IMG/VR virus record: IMGVR_UViG_3300009163_000136
Location: 1-28,688 of that record
From: a virus
Length of the DNA: 28,688 nucleotides
Strand: one strand, 5' to 3'
Below, piece by piece: positions 5,669-13,740 of the stretch. Within the stretch, counting starts at the first letter, position 1. Each line of letters starts with the position of its first letter. Below the pieces are notes generated by a model. That model searched no databases, was not told the DNA's origin, and saw only the letters and a list, made by a program, of their open reading frames with translations. The position numbers were made by a program, and so were the translations under genes.

Positions 5669-5847
5669 AATCTTAGTTTTTGACGTAATTTTGCTATTTC
5701 AGCATCACGTTCGTTTAGTTTTTGCTGTAGATTTTCACTTAATATGTAAACTGCTGCAATTTTTTCAAACCGTTGCTTATGATCTTCTCGCATAATGTTA
5801 TATAAACGCTCTGAAGCATCGATCTGTTTTTGAATAAAGTCGTACAT
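5644..5847 (-). CDS. Coiled-coil hypothetical protein (67 aa), last gene of the late block
   Basis: A 67-residue, largely helical protein with heptad-like spacing (LSENLQQKLNERDAEIAKLR), so a coiled-coil dimer is likely. The ribosome site GGAGAG lies just before the ATG at 5847. Its end overlaps the convergent plus-strand gene by 25 bases. It resembles small accessory coiled-coil proteins near phage lysis genes but is not recognised. Confidence 0.55.
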   Translation of the reverse strand: MYDFIQKQIDASERLYNIMREDHKQRFEKIAAVYILSENLQQKLNERDAEIAKLRQKLRFYESADFM

Positions 5848-5856
5848 ATCGCTCTC

Positions 5857-6804
5857 CTACACTTCTATTATTTGTCCACGGAAATACACCAAGCCTTCGG
5901 AGATTACTTCAACAAGCTCCGGAGGCATCAACTTACCATTCCAGAACGTAAGCACAGCAAAACCAGAACGCCAGTTGCGAGGGTTATCTTCAGCATACTC
6001 AAATGTAGGATCATCTAGGTTAGCCATAGTGCCTGTATCTACACCGTAACGAGTTCCAGTATAGTCAGTCCACGGAGTAACTTTTAAACTATGAAGATGA
6101 CCTGTAACAATAGACGCACCTGATTTTGTTACATTATTGTAAATAGCATGGATTCCGTTATGCCACCTGTGTTTAATCATCGTGTGATCGTTGACCATAA
6201 TTGACGTTGAGAACTTCCAACGTGGGAAATGGTCAGTCAGATTCATCCCATGTACACCTTCAAATGCAGTACCAGCCTGAGCCGCTAAACGAGTGTTAAA
6301 GCGCATATCGTGGTTACCCCATGTCCAATGTAGGGCAGCACTCTTAGACGCGCTCTCAACCTCATTTAATCGGTCTATACAGGCATCTAGCTCCTGTTTA
6401 ACGCTAGGTAGCTTTTGCCAGCCTATTGGGTCATGTCTTGATACTGATGCGCCATCAAAAACATCTCCGTTCATAATAATCATTCGCGGCTTTAATTCTG
6501 GTATTAACTTAACAAAAGCCTTATGAGCGGTTGATATAATTCCAGGGTAATAATGGCAGTCTGATGCCACCATAATTACTCCGTCATCTATTTCTACCTT
6601 AGTGCGGATACCGTTGCCTGGTATCGTTATATTGAAAGTAGGACTACGCTTATCACCTGAAACTAATTGAATGCTATGCTTTCTTTCAACTGATTTACGT
6701 CTTGCATGAACATTACGGACATCTAAATCTAGTGCTTCGGCTACCTTTGTGGCTGAATGATACTTATTCCATACTGCAATAAATTCATCATCAGTTGTTC
6801 TCAT
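5857..6804 (-). CDS. Metallophosphoesterase with N-terminal HTH-like region
   Basis: A 315-residue calcineurin-like phosphoesterase. All metal-binding blocks are present in order: DCH (82-84), GDVFD (113-117), GNHD (163-166), His212 in IKHRWH, and GHLH (235-238). The enzyme would hydrolyse a phosphoester using two metal ions; the substrate is unknown and could be a nucleotide, nucleic acid or phosphoprotein. Residues 15-45 (SATKVAEALDLDVRNVHARR) look like a helix-turn-helix, which would target the enzyme to DNA. The start overlaps the upstream stop as UAAUG. It lies at the late end of the block near lysis genes. Confidence 0.85.
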   Translation of the reverse strand: MRTTDDEFIAVWNKYHSATKVAEALDLDVRNVHARRKSVERKHSIQLVSGDKRSPTFNITIPGNGIRTKVEIDDGVIMVASDCHYYPGIISTAHKAFVKLIPELKPRMIIMNGDVFDGASVSRHDPIGWQKLPSVKQELDACIDRLNEVESASKSAALHWTWGNHDMRFNTRLAAQAGTAFEGVHGMNLTDHFPRWKFSTSIMVNDHTMIKHRWHNGIHAIYNNVTKSGASIVTGHLHSLKVTPWTDYTGTRYGVDTGTMANLDDPTFEYAEDNPRNWRSGFAVLTFWNGKLMPPELVEVISEGLVYFRGQIIEV

Positions 6805-7004
6805 TAGTTCACCTTACGGATAAATTCACCACACCAATCGGTACGCTCAGTCACCGGATAGCAACTCTCAAAGTTACCTTCTATTTCAATTAGTGTGGGA
6901 GGATAACGATTGCAGTAACCTAGATCGTCTTTAGGCTCGCAACTATAGAAAGCGCAGCTAATACAAGCTGGCATACAATCTTCAGGTATTTTGATTTTAG
7001 GCAT
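6804..7004 (-). CDS. Cysteine-rich small protein, probable metal-binding (66 aa)
   Basis: Seven cysteines in 66 residues (CMPACISC, FYSC, YCNRYPP, SCYP, DWCGEF). The pattern CxxC, then YCNRYPP, then a final WCGEF is one I recall from small phage proteins of unknown function; it probably folds around a metal. No ribosome site is visible and a candidate promoter ends only 11 bases before the ATG. The stop overlaps the metallophosphoesterase start as UAAUG. Confidence 0.65.
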   Translation of the reverse strand: MPKIKIPEDCMPACISCAFYSCEPKDDLGYCNRYPPTLIEIEGNFESCYPVTERTDWCGEFIRKVN

Positions 7005-7015
7005 TTGATCTATAT

Positions 7016-7044
7016 ATCATATACTTATTGCAATTGCATTACAA
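7016..7044 (-). promoter_or_regulatory. Candidate minus-strand promoter before the Cys-rich protein
   Basis: Read on the minus strand: TTGTAA (-35, 7044-7039), 17-base spacer, TATGAT (-10, 7021-7016). The predicted start is only about 5 bases before the ATG at 7004, so the message would be almost leaderless. That fits the absent ribosome site but also weakens the call. Confidence 0.35.
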
Positions 7045-7045
7045 A

Positions 7046-7522
7046 TTACATTAGATACATAGCTCGTTCATCTTTTCTTCTATTTTCTAAACCTTTAAGA
7101 ACCTTACCTGCTGCCTTACAATACTTTAAGAGTTCATCAGCAGCACCCTCGTAATCGCCTCTGTTATGCTTCTGACGCAAAGTTGATCTCTGAAGAGTAC
7201 CTAAGCCTACATTGAAACTAAAAGAGACGAGAGCGTCCATCCAGCCTTGCCTAGAGCCAGCACTAGGACAGTATTTAAGAACTCCGAGCTCGAACCTCTC
7301 AAGGTCTTTAGCAAGTATTGCATTGACTTCTTCCATCGTAAATGTACGATTCCAACCATCTGGAATAGATAGATTATTACGCTCCTCAAACGGAACCTTA
7401 GCGTGATTAGGATCAATTACATGACCTACCCCAACCGTCCATAACCTAGCAGGACAGCGATAAGGCTTAGTCCTTATGCCCTCATGATGAGCAATCATCT
7501 CAAGTGCTTTTTTGCTAATCAT
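7046..7522 (-). CDS. Endolysin, GH24 (T4-type) lysozyme
   Basis: This 158-residue muramidase cleaves the peptidoglycan glycan backbone. The catalytic pattern E-x8-C-x5-T of GH24 phage lysozymes is exact: Glu14, Cys23, Thr29, followed by VGVGH. The C-terminal half contains the conserved segment DALVSFSFNVGLGTLQRSTL and ends ENRRKDERAMYLM. No signal peptide or signal-anchor is present, so release needs a holin. Its ATG overlaps the stop of a 25-codon membrane microORF as ATGA. Confidence 0.92.
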   Translation of the reverse strand: MISKKALEMIAHHEGIRTKPYRCPARLWTVGVGHVIDPNHAKVPFEERNNLSIPDGWNRTFTMEEVNAILAKDLERFELGVLKYCPSAGSRQGWMDALVSFSFNVGLGTLQRSTLRQKHNRGDYEGAADELLKYCKAAGKVLKGLENRRKDERAMYLM

Positions 7523-7596
7523 TTGGGCAAATGCAGAATTAAATAAGAACTAGCTAACACGGTAACCAGCATCCTGAAATAAATAGCGTAGATCAT
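7519..7596 (-). CDS. 25-residue membrane microprotein between holin-like gene and lysozyme
   Basis: The ORF fills the apparent gap exactly. Its ATG overlaps the stop of the holin-like gene (AAATGA at 7593-7596 region) and its own stop overlaps the lysozyme ATG (AAATGA at 7519-7522). The product has one hydrophobic segment (YFRMLVTVLASSYLILHL) between a short N-terminus and a terminal Lys. Two four-base overlaps in one tiny ORF argue strongly for translation. Its location suggests a lysis role (holin, antiholin or regulator). Confidence 0.55.
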   Translation of the reverse strand: MIYAIYFRMLVTVLASSYLILHLPK

Positions 7597-8108
7597 TTGC
7601 CGAACGCACGACCGCCAAAGTGGAACGCTATGATTGAAGCGAATAGAGCCTGAGTCTCGTCATCCCATAGCTGATTAGCCAACTGGTTAAAATCAATCCC
7701 GCTAGTCAATCCTTTGTACGCTAAAACAGCATCAATACCTACCAATAGAAAGAAGAATCCGTAGGTAATAACAGGACGTACACTAGCGCGTAGGTTCTTC
7801 ATCCATTGACTAGTGCCTTCATTGAGACTTGTGTCGTGCGCGTAGATAGCTTGCATCTCCGCAGATTGTGCGTCAATTAGCGATACTTTCTCCGCAGAAG
7901 CAGTTTGAGTCTTGATCTCGTCTAGCTTTATTTCTTCAATGTGTTGCTGTGCTATATATCCAGCAGCAGCCATTTGAAGCTCACGGTCTGTCTGCATTTG
8001 AGCCAGCTTTAATTCATGAGACTTGTCTGACTTGTCCTGAAAGAAGTCAAGAATCTTAGGTAAGCCACCCATTAAGAACGATACGAGTGTTGAAAAGATT
8101 GTTAGCAT
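7593..8108 (-). CDS. Holin-like membrane protein (3-TM gene-transfer-agent holin type)
   Basis: 171 residues: an N-terminal hydrophobic segment (TIFSTLVSFLMGGLP), a long charged helix (about 25-100), then LRASVRPVITYGFFFLLVGI and a last hydrophobic segment (TQALFASIIAFHFGGRAFG). The LRASVRP-TYG motif and GGRAFGK end match proteins annotated as the three-TM holin of gene-transfer agents and many phages. It lies immediately upstream of the lysozyme, consistent with making the membrane hole. The start overlaps the upstream stop as UAAUG. A structural role has also been suggested for similar proteins, so the function is not certain. Confidence 0.6.
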   Translation of the reverse strand: MLTIFSTLVSFLMGGLPKILDFFQDKSDKSHELKLAQMQTDRELQMAAAGYIAQQHIEEIKLDEIKTQTASAEKVSLIDAQSAEMQAIYAHDTSLNEGTSQWMKNLRASVRPVITYGFFFLLVGIDAVLAYKGLTSGIDFNQLANQLWDDETQALFASIIAFHFGGRAFGK

Positions 8109-8401
8109 TATTGTCCTTGCATTTCAGTTAACAGTTTTAAGCGCAATTCCTTCATCTTGCGTATTTCTTCATTAGCTACAATAGTCGCATTATTCATGTC
8201 CATGTACATTACCCCCATGACAGGCAATGCAATTACGAGCACAAGACACAAGACCACCAATGAGATGAGTAAAGTCCACGGTATGTGTGGCTCGTTCTTA
8301 TTAGTATCATCAACCATAGGAACCAGATCGTTACGAATAGAACTGCGAAAACTGAAGTCAGTTGACTGTGTATTTGTTTTTTTATCCTTGCTCTTCGCCA
8401 T
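8108..8401 (-). CDS. Small single-pass membrane protein (up to 97 aa) overlapping the upstream gene
   Basis: The polar N-terminus is followed by one strong membrane segment (WTLLISLVVLCLVLVIALPV, residues 42-61) and a C-terminal helix of K, R and E (IRKMKELRLKLLTEM). The first 169 bases overlap the preceding gene in another frame. The stop overlaps the holin-like gene as UAAUG, supporting expression. The ATG at 8401 has a weak AGG upstream; an internal in-frame ATG at 8317 would give 69 residues with the membrane segment intact. Probably part of the lysis cassette. Confidence 0.6.
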   Translation of the reverse strand: MAKSKDKKTNTQSTDFSFRSSIRNDLVPMVDDTNKNEPHIPWTLLISLVVLCLVLVIALPVMGVMYMDMNNATIVANEEIRKMKELRLKLLTEMQGQ

Positions 8402-8847
8402 ATTGATGCCTGTTGTTTCTGCAATTCTTGACGCTGAACCTCTGCTCTTTCTGCCTTAACCTTATCGCGCATAGCCTCAAAAGATGACCATATCGCACCA
8501 AGCTCTTTAGGAGCCGAATACACGAGAGTTTCGCGTAATTCGGTTTCTAGCCTTTGCATTTCCTTTTGAGCCATTACTCTATTAAACGCTTCTTGGTTTA
8601 CCGATAGCTCAGGATCACGTACCTTATTGGTCTTTAGCTCTTCCTCGTAAACGTGTTTCTCAAGCTGCTCATGCGCTTTAAAGAAGTTTCCCAAATGACC
8701 ACTAATGTCAGCAACCACATCCTTGGCTTTACCGTATGCGTCCACCAATTCCATACCATCAGCCTTAGCCGATTGGTACAGTTCACAACCTTGTTTAATT
8801 GCACTTGCAGCCAGCTTTGCAGCAGCAAGAATTGTAAGTGGATCCAC
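8233..8847 (-). CDS. Helical C-tail-anchored protein of the lysis region (204 aa, GTG start)
   Basis: It starts at GTG 8847 (MDPLTILAAAKLAASAIKQG), right at the stop of the preceding gene. The N-terminal MDPLTIL-type start recurs in a phage protein family I recall from lysis regions, which supports GTG over the out-of-frame ATG at 8849. Residues 1-160 are long charged helices with YSAPKELGAIWSSFEAMRDK in the middle. Residues 165-185 (LTSVFAVLFVTIWFLWLMIL) form a membrane segment near the C-terminus. The last 56 codons overlap the next gene. Function unproven; membrane or lysis associated by context. Confidence 0.65.
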   Translation of the reverse strand: MDPLTILAAAKLAASAIKQGCELYQSAKADGMELVDAYGKAKDVVADISGHLGNFFKAHEQLEKHVYEEELKTNKVRDPELSVNQEAFNRVMAQKEMQRLETELRETLVYSAPKELGAIWSSFEAMRDKVKAERAEVQRQELQKQQASIWRRARIKKQIHSQLTSVFAVLFVTIWFLWLMILIRTSHTYRGLYSSHWWSCVLCS

Positions 8848-8848
8848 A

Positions 8849-9034
8849 TTACTTAGGTAGCTGACCGTTACCAGCTAACCAAATCATTATACCTAGAGCA
8901 CCAGCCCCTACAATCCAGAATATTTTTTTAACAACCGACCGACCTACTTCTTCATAGATACGCTTAAATGCTACTTCAGCAGCACGTTCTGCTATAGCGT
9001 CAATTTGGTCATCGGTTAGCTGTATATTTTCCAT
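8849..9034 (-). CDS. Small membrane protein (61 aa), possible holin/antiholin
   Basis: The acidic N-terminal helix (LTDDQIDAIAERAAEVAFKR) is followed by one membrane segment (KIFWIVGAGALGIMIWLAG) and a short tail. Similar one-pass proteins occur beside fibre and lysis genes in podoviruses. A class III holin or an internal-core accessory are both possible. The ATG at 9034 lies three bases after the fibre gene stop. Confidence 0.6.
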   Translation of the reverse strand: MENIQLTDDQIDAIAERAAEVAFKRIYEEVGRSVVKKIFWIVGAGALGIMIWLAGNGQLPK

Positions 9035-9037
9035 AAT

Positions 9038-10321
9038 TTACTCGTAGAGAATGTTGACTGTGCCAGCATCAAAAGTCTGAGTGCCATCGATATAGAATTG
9101 TAGTCTAGTTAACGCTGCTGAAAGCGATTTAGAGCCAGCACTTTCTCTAAGTGAAGCAGTATTAGATAGCCCTAATAAACCTGACTCCACCCATGTATTA
9201 CTGTCTAGATTTACGAGAGTAACAATCCCATGATAAACGCTACCAGCAGTAGACGAATTTGCTATTGCAAATCCTGATGAAAAATTATCTGCTGTTCCTG
9301 CTGATGTACTAGCAGAACCAAGATAGCCGCTAGTTTCATACGAGCTAGACGTTCCTAGCTGGATCAATACGGAACCAGTTCCTGACGTAGATAAGCCAGA
9401 AATTGCTATAGTTATACGCTTTACCCACGATGGAATAGCAGTAAACTCAAATGACGTACCAGACGCAGTTACGACTGTCTTAGGTATTAAAGCCGATCCA
9501 AATGAAGGAGCAGCATCGCCATTCGATAGCAATACCTGACCTGCTGTACCGTAGTTAGTAGCACCTGAGCCAAACGAGAATCCGCCTTTAGGAGTTATCT
9601 TTAAACGCTGAGTTAGTGTGTTAGCTGTAGAGCCTGTAGAACCTACATCAGCCGTCTTAATAACAATGCTTCCAGAGCCACCAGTACCAGTACCGTTACC
9701 AGCATTAATCTCAAAGTCAGCACCAACTATATTAGTTCCTGCACCACTAGGAGCACGTAATATATTGCCTGTTACGGACGTAGTAGCCTCACCAGTACCG
9801 ATGATTACAATACCAGCAGAGTTCATCCGTAGACGATCTACACCACCAGTAACTAAAGCTAACGTATCAGCAGCAGGACGATAGACACCTGTATTAGTGT
9901 CACCACTCCACGATAATGGAGGAGCCGAAGGTGTAGTAGCAGCAGCATCTAAAAACAGTACAGAGCCGCTAGTCTGAGTAACTGAGCCACTTAATATAGT
10001 CGCACTTGTAGTCGTGCCGATAGTATTAGCAGAACCTGTCATCGTTACATTGTTGCTCATGGCAACCGTACTGCTCATCACAACAGCAGCAGAGAATGTT
10101 GTGCCAGAGGAGAATACTGCACCACCAGACGAAGTAAACGCACCACTTACTACTAGACCGTCACTATCAGAACCAGCTTGCATATCCTTAATTTGAGCCA
10201 TTAGCTCACGAATAGCATTATTGATACCCGATGGAGCACAACCTTCCGCGATATTAATACCACCAATATCCGTGTTATTTGCAGCCGTTGAACTGTACTC
10301 GCTAACTTTATTCTTTGCCAT
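9038..10321 (-). CDS. Tail fibre / receptor-binding structural protein (427 aa)
   Basis: The N-terminus KVSEYSSTAANNTDIGGINI then IAEGCAPSGINNAIRELMAQ is a conserved anchoring start of many phage tail fibres. The middle is rich in S, T, G and A (about residues 55-130). The block GDTNTGVYRPAADTLALVTG followed by RLRMNSAGIVIIGTG is typical of trimeric fibre repeats. The C-terminal 150 residues are beta-rich and presumably form the receptor-binding head. No intramolecular chaperone motif is seen. It is the last virion gene before the lysis cassette, a usual podovirus position. Confidence 0.75.
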   Translation of the reverse strand: MAKNKVSEYSSTAANNTDIGGINIAEGCAPSGINNAIRELMAQIKDMQAGSDSDGLVVSGAFTSSGGAVFSSGTTFSAAVVMSSTVAMSNNVTMTGSANTIGTTTSATILSGSVTQTSGSVLFLDAAATTPSAPPLSWSGDTNTGVYRPAADTLALVTGGVDRLRMNSAGIVIIGTGEATTSVTGNILRAPSGAGTNIVGADFEINAGNGTGTGGSGSIVIKTADVGSTGSTANTLTQRLKITPKGGFSFGSGATNYGTAGQVLLSNGDAAPSFGSALIPKTVVTASGTSFEFTAIPSWVKRITIAISGLSTSGTGSVLIQLGTSSSYETSGYLGSASTSAGTADNFSSGFAIANSSTAGSVYHGIVTLVNLDSNTWVESGLLGLSNTASLRESAGSKSLSAALTRLQFYIDGTQTFDAGTVNILYE

Positions 10322-10324
10322 GAT

Positions 10325-12352
10325 TTATTCCTCTATAGCTAATATTCCAGCACCAGACAATAACTGTGCTATTCCAGCCCATCGTTTAGCTGATGTGGGT
10401 GACATTTTCTTTAATTCTTTAAGTCGTGAAATACCGTCAGGACTTGTAATTATGTCTGCGATATTTGCTGCATTCGCTGAGGCATCCTTTTTAGTAGCCC
10501 AATCAGCAATCATCTTTCCATAGTTTTGAGGCTGAAGTGCAGCACCTACAGTCCTAGCAACACCAGTAGTAATGCTAGTAGCTGGCGGATTCTTCATCAA
10601 TTCTTCAGTTATTAATTGATTAAATGCGGTATCAGAACCTAGCTTTTTAACCCGACCAGCAGCCTCTAATACCTCAGCTAAGTCACGCAAAGCCTGAAAA
10701 GACTCAGGAGACAATGCAGCTTGCATAGCTTTCATCTGCTTTGGATCACCCATTATTACATTCTGCCAAGTATTACCAGTATCAAGTTTAGTACCTTGTT
10801 GTGACTTAGATGGCTTCTTAGCTAACGTCCATTGTTCCTCTAGGAAAGCCTTAGTAACAGCGTTCCATGCTTCCTCACCACCACCAGCAATAATTTGCTT
10901 CTTAGCGTACTTAATTGTTTCTGGACTAGGATTCTGGAATATTCTATTAGCAAAGTTCTTAAGATTATCTGGTGACATCTGCATCAATGAGACACCAGTA
11001 ATACGCTCATTAAACTCATTAATAGGAGCAGATAGTCTTTCAAATGCTCTATTAGCAGCAACATAGTCAGCGTTTTCAGCACCCATACGCTCTACTAGAT
11101 TCTTTTGAATGCCTGTAATTTGACCTTGAATTGTTTTATCTAATGAGCCAAATGCCTCATCTTTAAGCATTGAGTCAATTTCAAACTTTGCATTTTGCAG
11201 GTTAGGCAATCGATCTTCTGGTTTGAATGTCTTTAATACATTACCTTCTTGGTCAATATCAGGACGCTGTATTAAGTCTTTAATCTTACGTAAATACCCA
11301 GCAGCCTTACCAGTAGGAGGCTGAGTTTTCAACATATTATCAATTTGATCTAATACTGGCTGAGTATTTACTGGTACAGATGAATCAAAAGCAGCTTGAT
11401 AAATAGGCGCAACAGCATCGCTTCTAGCTCTAATTAAATTCTCTCTTTGAACCTCAAGAGCCTGTACTCCTCGATTACCTGCAACTGCTGGATCGTCTAC
11501 TCTAGATAAGCTACTCAAGTAATCATCTACTGCATTCTGTACCTGACCTTCTCTTCTCTTATAGAAGTCCTGCATCTTCTTAGTAGACTCAGGAACATTA
11601 CCTACAACTTTTTGCTGTGCAAACAATGAAGCCATGTCAGTAAGTTCAGCAGGAGTTAAATCAACACCTACCTTGCCAGCTTTAGACCTCAATGAAGCAA
11701 CCGTATTAGGATTAACTTGCGCTATATCCTTAGCTAATCTACGCTCTACCATCGCTTGACGAGCGACAGGAGCCAACTCAGCACCACCAGACAATAGACC
11801 AGCTAAACCTACTTGATACGGATCAATTTCTTGCCCAGCTATTGCTTGCCCTATTTTTTGTCTTAAATAATTAGTTCCAGCAGCAACACCACCAACACCA
11901 CCAGCAGCAACCAATGGATTAACTAAAGCAGTAGGAGCCAAAGCAATACCAGCAGCTATATCAGGAACCATCTCAGCTACGTCAGGAGCGTAGTAAGCAG
12001 CCTTAGCACCAGCACCTACTACCTCTTTATAAAACTTTCCATCGTCAGCCTGATACGCTATATCGCCATCAATAACTGTATATCGTCTAGGAGATATTCC
12101 ACGCTGTTTAGCAAAGTAATTAATAGCCGCTTGCTTATCTGTAGGAATACCAGCCATAAACGCAGTACCAGCACCAGCAGCCATAGAAGGCTCAGAAATA
12201 GCTACAGGAGGCTTTTCCATAGGTGGATATACACCACTACCTACCATTGGTTTACCACCAACTAAGTTAGACGCGAAATCAAATTGTTGAGGCTCATTAA
12301 CTGTCTGCTGTTTGCTAGACATTAATGCTTTAGCATAATCAAACTCAGCCAT
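10325..12352 (-). CDS. Large internal virion / DNA-ejection-type protein (675 aa)
   Basis: N-terminal residues 1-70 are polar. Residues 115-215 contain several Gly/Ala-rich hydrophobic helices (MVPDIAAGIALAPTALVNPL, AAGGVGGVAAGTNYLRQKIG) that could insert in a membrane. Residues 215-620 are long charged helices, followed by another helical end. This layout and its place between fibre and tail genes resemble podovirus ejection proteins that form the channel for DNA entry. Sequence alone does not name the family. AAGGGTAA precedes the ATG. Confidence 0.55.
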   Translation of the reverse strand: MAEFDYAKALMSSKQQTVNEPQQFDFASNLVGGKPMVGSGVYPPMEKPPVAISEPSMAAGAGTAFMAGIPTDKQAAINYFAKQRGISPRRYTVIDGDIAYQADDGKFYKEVVGAGAKAAYYAPDVAEMVPDIAAGIALAPTALVNPLVAAGGVGGVAAGTNYLRQKIGQAIAGQEIDPYQVGLAGLLSGGAELAPVARQAMVERRLAKDIAQVNPNTVASLRSKAGKVGVDLTPAELTDMASLFAQQKVVGNVPESTKKMQDFYKRREGQVQNAVDDYLSSLSRVDDPAVAGNRGVQALEVQRENLIRARSDAVAPIYQAAFDSSVPVNTQPVLDQIDNMLKTQPPTGKAAGYLRKIKDLIQRPDIDQEGNVLKTFKPEDRLPNLQNAKFEIDSMLKDEAFGSLDKTIQGQITGIQKNLVERMGAENADYVAANRAFERLSAPINEFNERITGVSLMQMSPDNLKNFANRIFQNPSPETIKYAKKQIIAGGGEEAWNAVTKAFLEEQWTLAKKPSKSQQGTKLDTGNTWQNVIMGDPKQMKAMQAALSPESFQALRDLAEVLEAAGRVKKLGSDTAFNQLITEELMKNPPATSITTGVARTVGAALQPQNYGKMIADWATKKDASANAANIADIITSPDGISRLKELKKMSPTSAKRWAGIAQLLSGAGILAIEE

Positions 12353-12360
12353 GATTACCC

Positions 12361-13737
12361 TTAAAAGTTAATGCCAAATTCAGCAGCTAATTGTCTGTTA
12401 ATAGTTTTAAGATCAGCAGGTTTAGTAGGATCAAGTTTATATTGCTGTGCTATTGCTGCCCCACGTTGGTTAATAATATTAGGCATTTTAGATAATGGTA
12501 AATTTTCCCATTTTAAATTATTATTAAGAGAATAATTTTTACGAGCAATAGCATATTTTGTCTGCTCAATTGCATTATTAAGTTTTGACTCAAACTGAGT
12601 AGGGCTATCACCATCAAATAAACCAGTTCCAGCATTAGGCAATGTAGAAATAATACGATCAGCTTCTTGTACACCCATAGCAGAACCAGTCAAATCTTTA
12701 ATAGTTTGATTTAAGTTCTGAGTAGCATTTTGTTTATAACTAGAAAAATTAGCTAGTTGTGTTTTTTCTTCTGGCTTTAAAGCACCAAATTTATCTTTTA
12801 ATGTAGCCCATTCTTGAGCACCTCTGAACTTAATTCCTAAATATTCAGGTTTATAAGAAGCCTGAATAGTATTTAATCGAGTAAGAGCATCACCACTAGA
12901 TAATATTGTTTCTTCTAGTTTACTCTTGGTTGTCTTGCTTAGATCACCAGTATTAACAGTTACATTAGTACCAGATTTTCCAACACCCAATCTATCTGCT
13001 TCTTTGCCAAGTTCTTTTCTTTGTGGTTCACTTAATTTACTTACATCAGCAGTTCCAAACATCCTCATTGATAAATTACCGTAATCACCTGTAAATGACT
13101 CTGGTTTTAATTCTTTAGTTGGAAGTGTTCCCTCAATTGGGCTAATCTTTCCAGTTGCATCTACTTGGTACTTTTGACCTGCACCTGTAGGTAATTGATA
13201 TTGCATGACTTCATCAGGAGTCATTATTCTTGCTTGTGGCTTATTCTTAGTAGATGAATAAAGAACTTCACCTGTAGGTGATACCAATGTTCCACCTTCA
13301 CTAACAACAGTAGGTTTACGAGTAGCAGCCTCACGCTCCGCAACGATACGGAACGCACCAGCAGGGTTAGTATCAAACTCATCAGCTAAGTCTGGATACT
13401 TCATCTTCATAGCCTGTACGCCAGCCTGTTGACGCTGTTGAATAGCTAACTGCTGTGTTTGTCCAAAGTTCTGTAATCCTTGCTGATATGCCTGACCAGC
13501 AGAACCATAACCAGCACCTAACGCACCAATAATATTTTGAGCCGCCGAACGTCTAGCACCTTGACCGCTAACACCTTGAGCCAACGCAGCAGCAGCACCT
13601 AGCAACCCTGCAATATTTGATGATCTTTTAAGACCTGCGGCTTGATCTCCTAGCAGTCCAGTATAGGCAGGATTCTCTACACCAAATACATTGTAGTTTG
13701 CTGGATTTAAGTAACTTAAATAATCGCCGATAGCCAT
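12361..13737 (-). CDS. Probable internal virion / ejection protein (458 aa)
   Basis: The N-terminus MAIGDYLSYLNPANYNVFGV leads into Ala/Gly-rich helices (NIAGLLGAAAALAQGVSGQG) and a glutamine-rich segment (LQNFGQTQQLAIQQRQQ), then about 300 polar, largely helical residues. No enzyme motif is seen. Co-located with three other Gly/Ala-rich proteins, it probably belongs to the internal core released during infection. The middle part (about 12480-13100) is more AT-rich than the flanks. Confidence 0.5.
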   Translation of the reverse strand: MAIGDYLSYLNPANYNVFGVENPAYTGLLGDQAAGLKRSSNIAGLLGAAAALAQGVSGQGARRSAAQNIIGALGAGYGSAGQAYQQGLQNFGQTQQLAIQQRQQAGVQAMKMKYPDLADEFDTNPAGAFRIVAEREAATRKPTVVSEGGTLVSPTGEVLYSSTKNKPQARIMTPDEVMQYQLPTGAGQKYQVDATGKISPIEGTLPTKELKPESFTGDYGNLSMRMFGTADVSKLSEPQRKELGKEADRLGVGKSGTNVTVNTGDLSKTTKSKLEETILSSGDALTRLNTIQASYKPEYLGIKFRGAQEWATLKDKFGALKPEEKTQLANFSSYKQNATQNLNQTIKDLTGSAMGVQEADRIISTLPNAGTGLFDGDSPTQFESKLNNAIEQTKYAIARKNYSLNNNLKWENLPLSKMPNIINQRGAAIAQQYKLDPTKPADLKTINRQLAAEFGINF

Positions 13738-13740
13738 AAA

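Noticed and set aside
5668-5710. Bidirectional terminator at the convergent junction
   Set aside because: No GC-rich stem followed by a T run was found on either strand.
8634-8849. ATG-started ORF at 8849 as alternative to the GTG gene at 8847
   Set aside because: The GTG frame gives the MDPLTIL start seen in related proteins and a long helical protein with a membrane anchor; the ATG frame is short and W/L-rich without recognisable structure.
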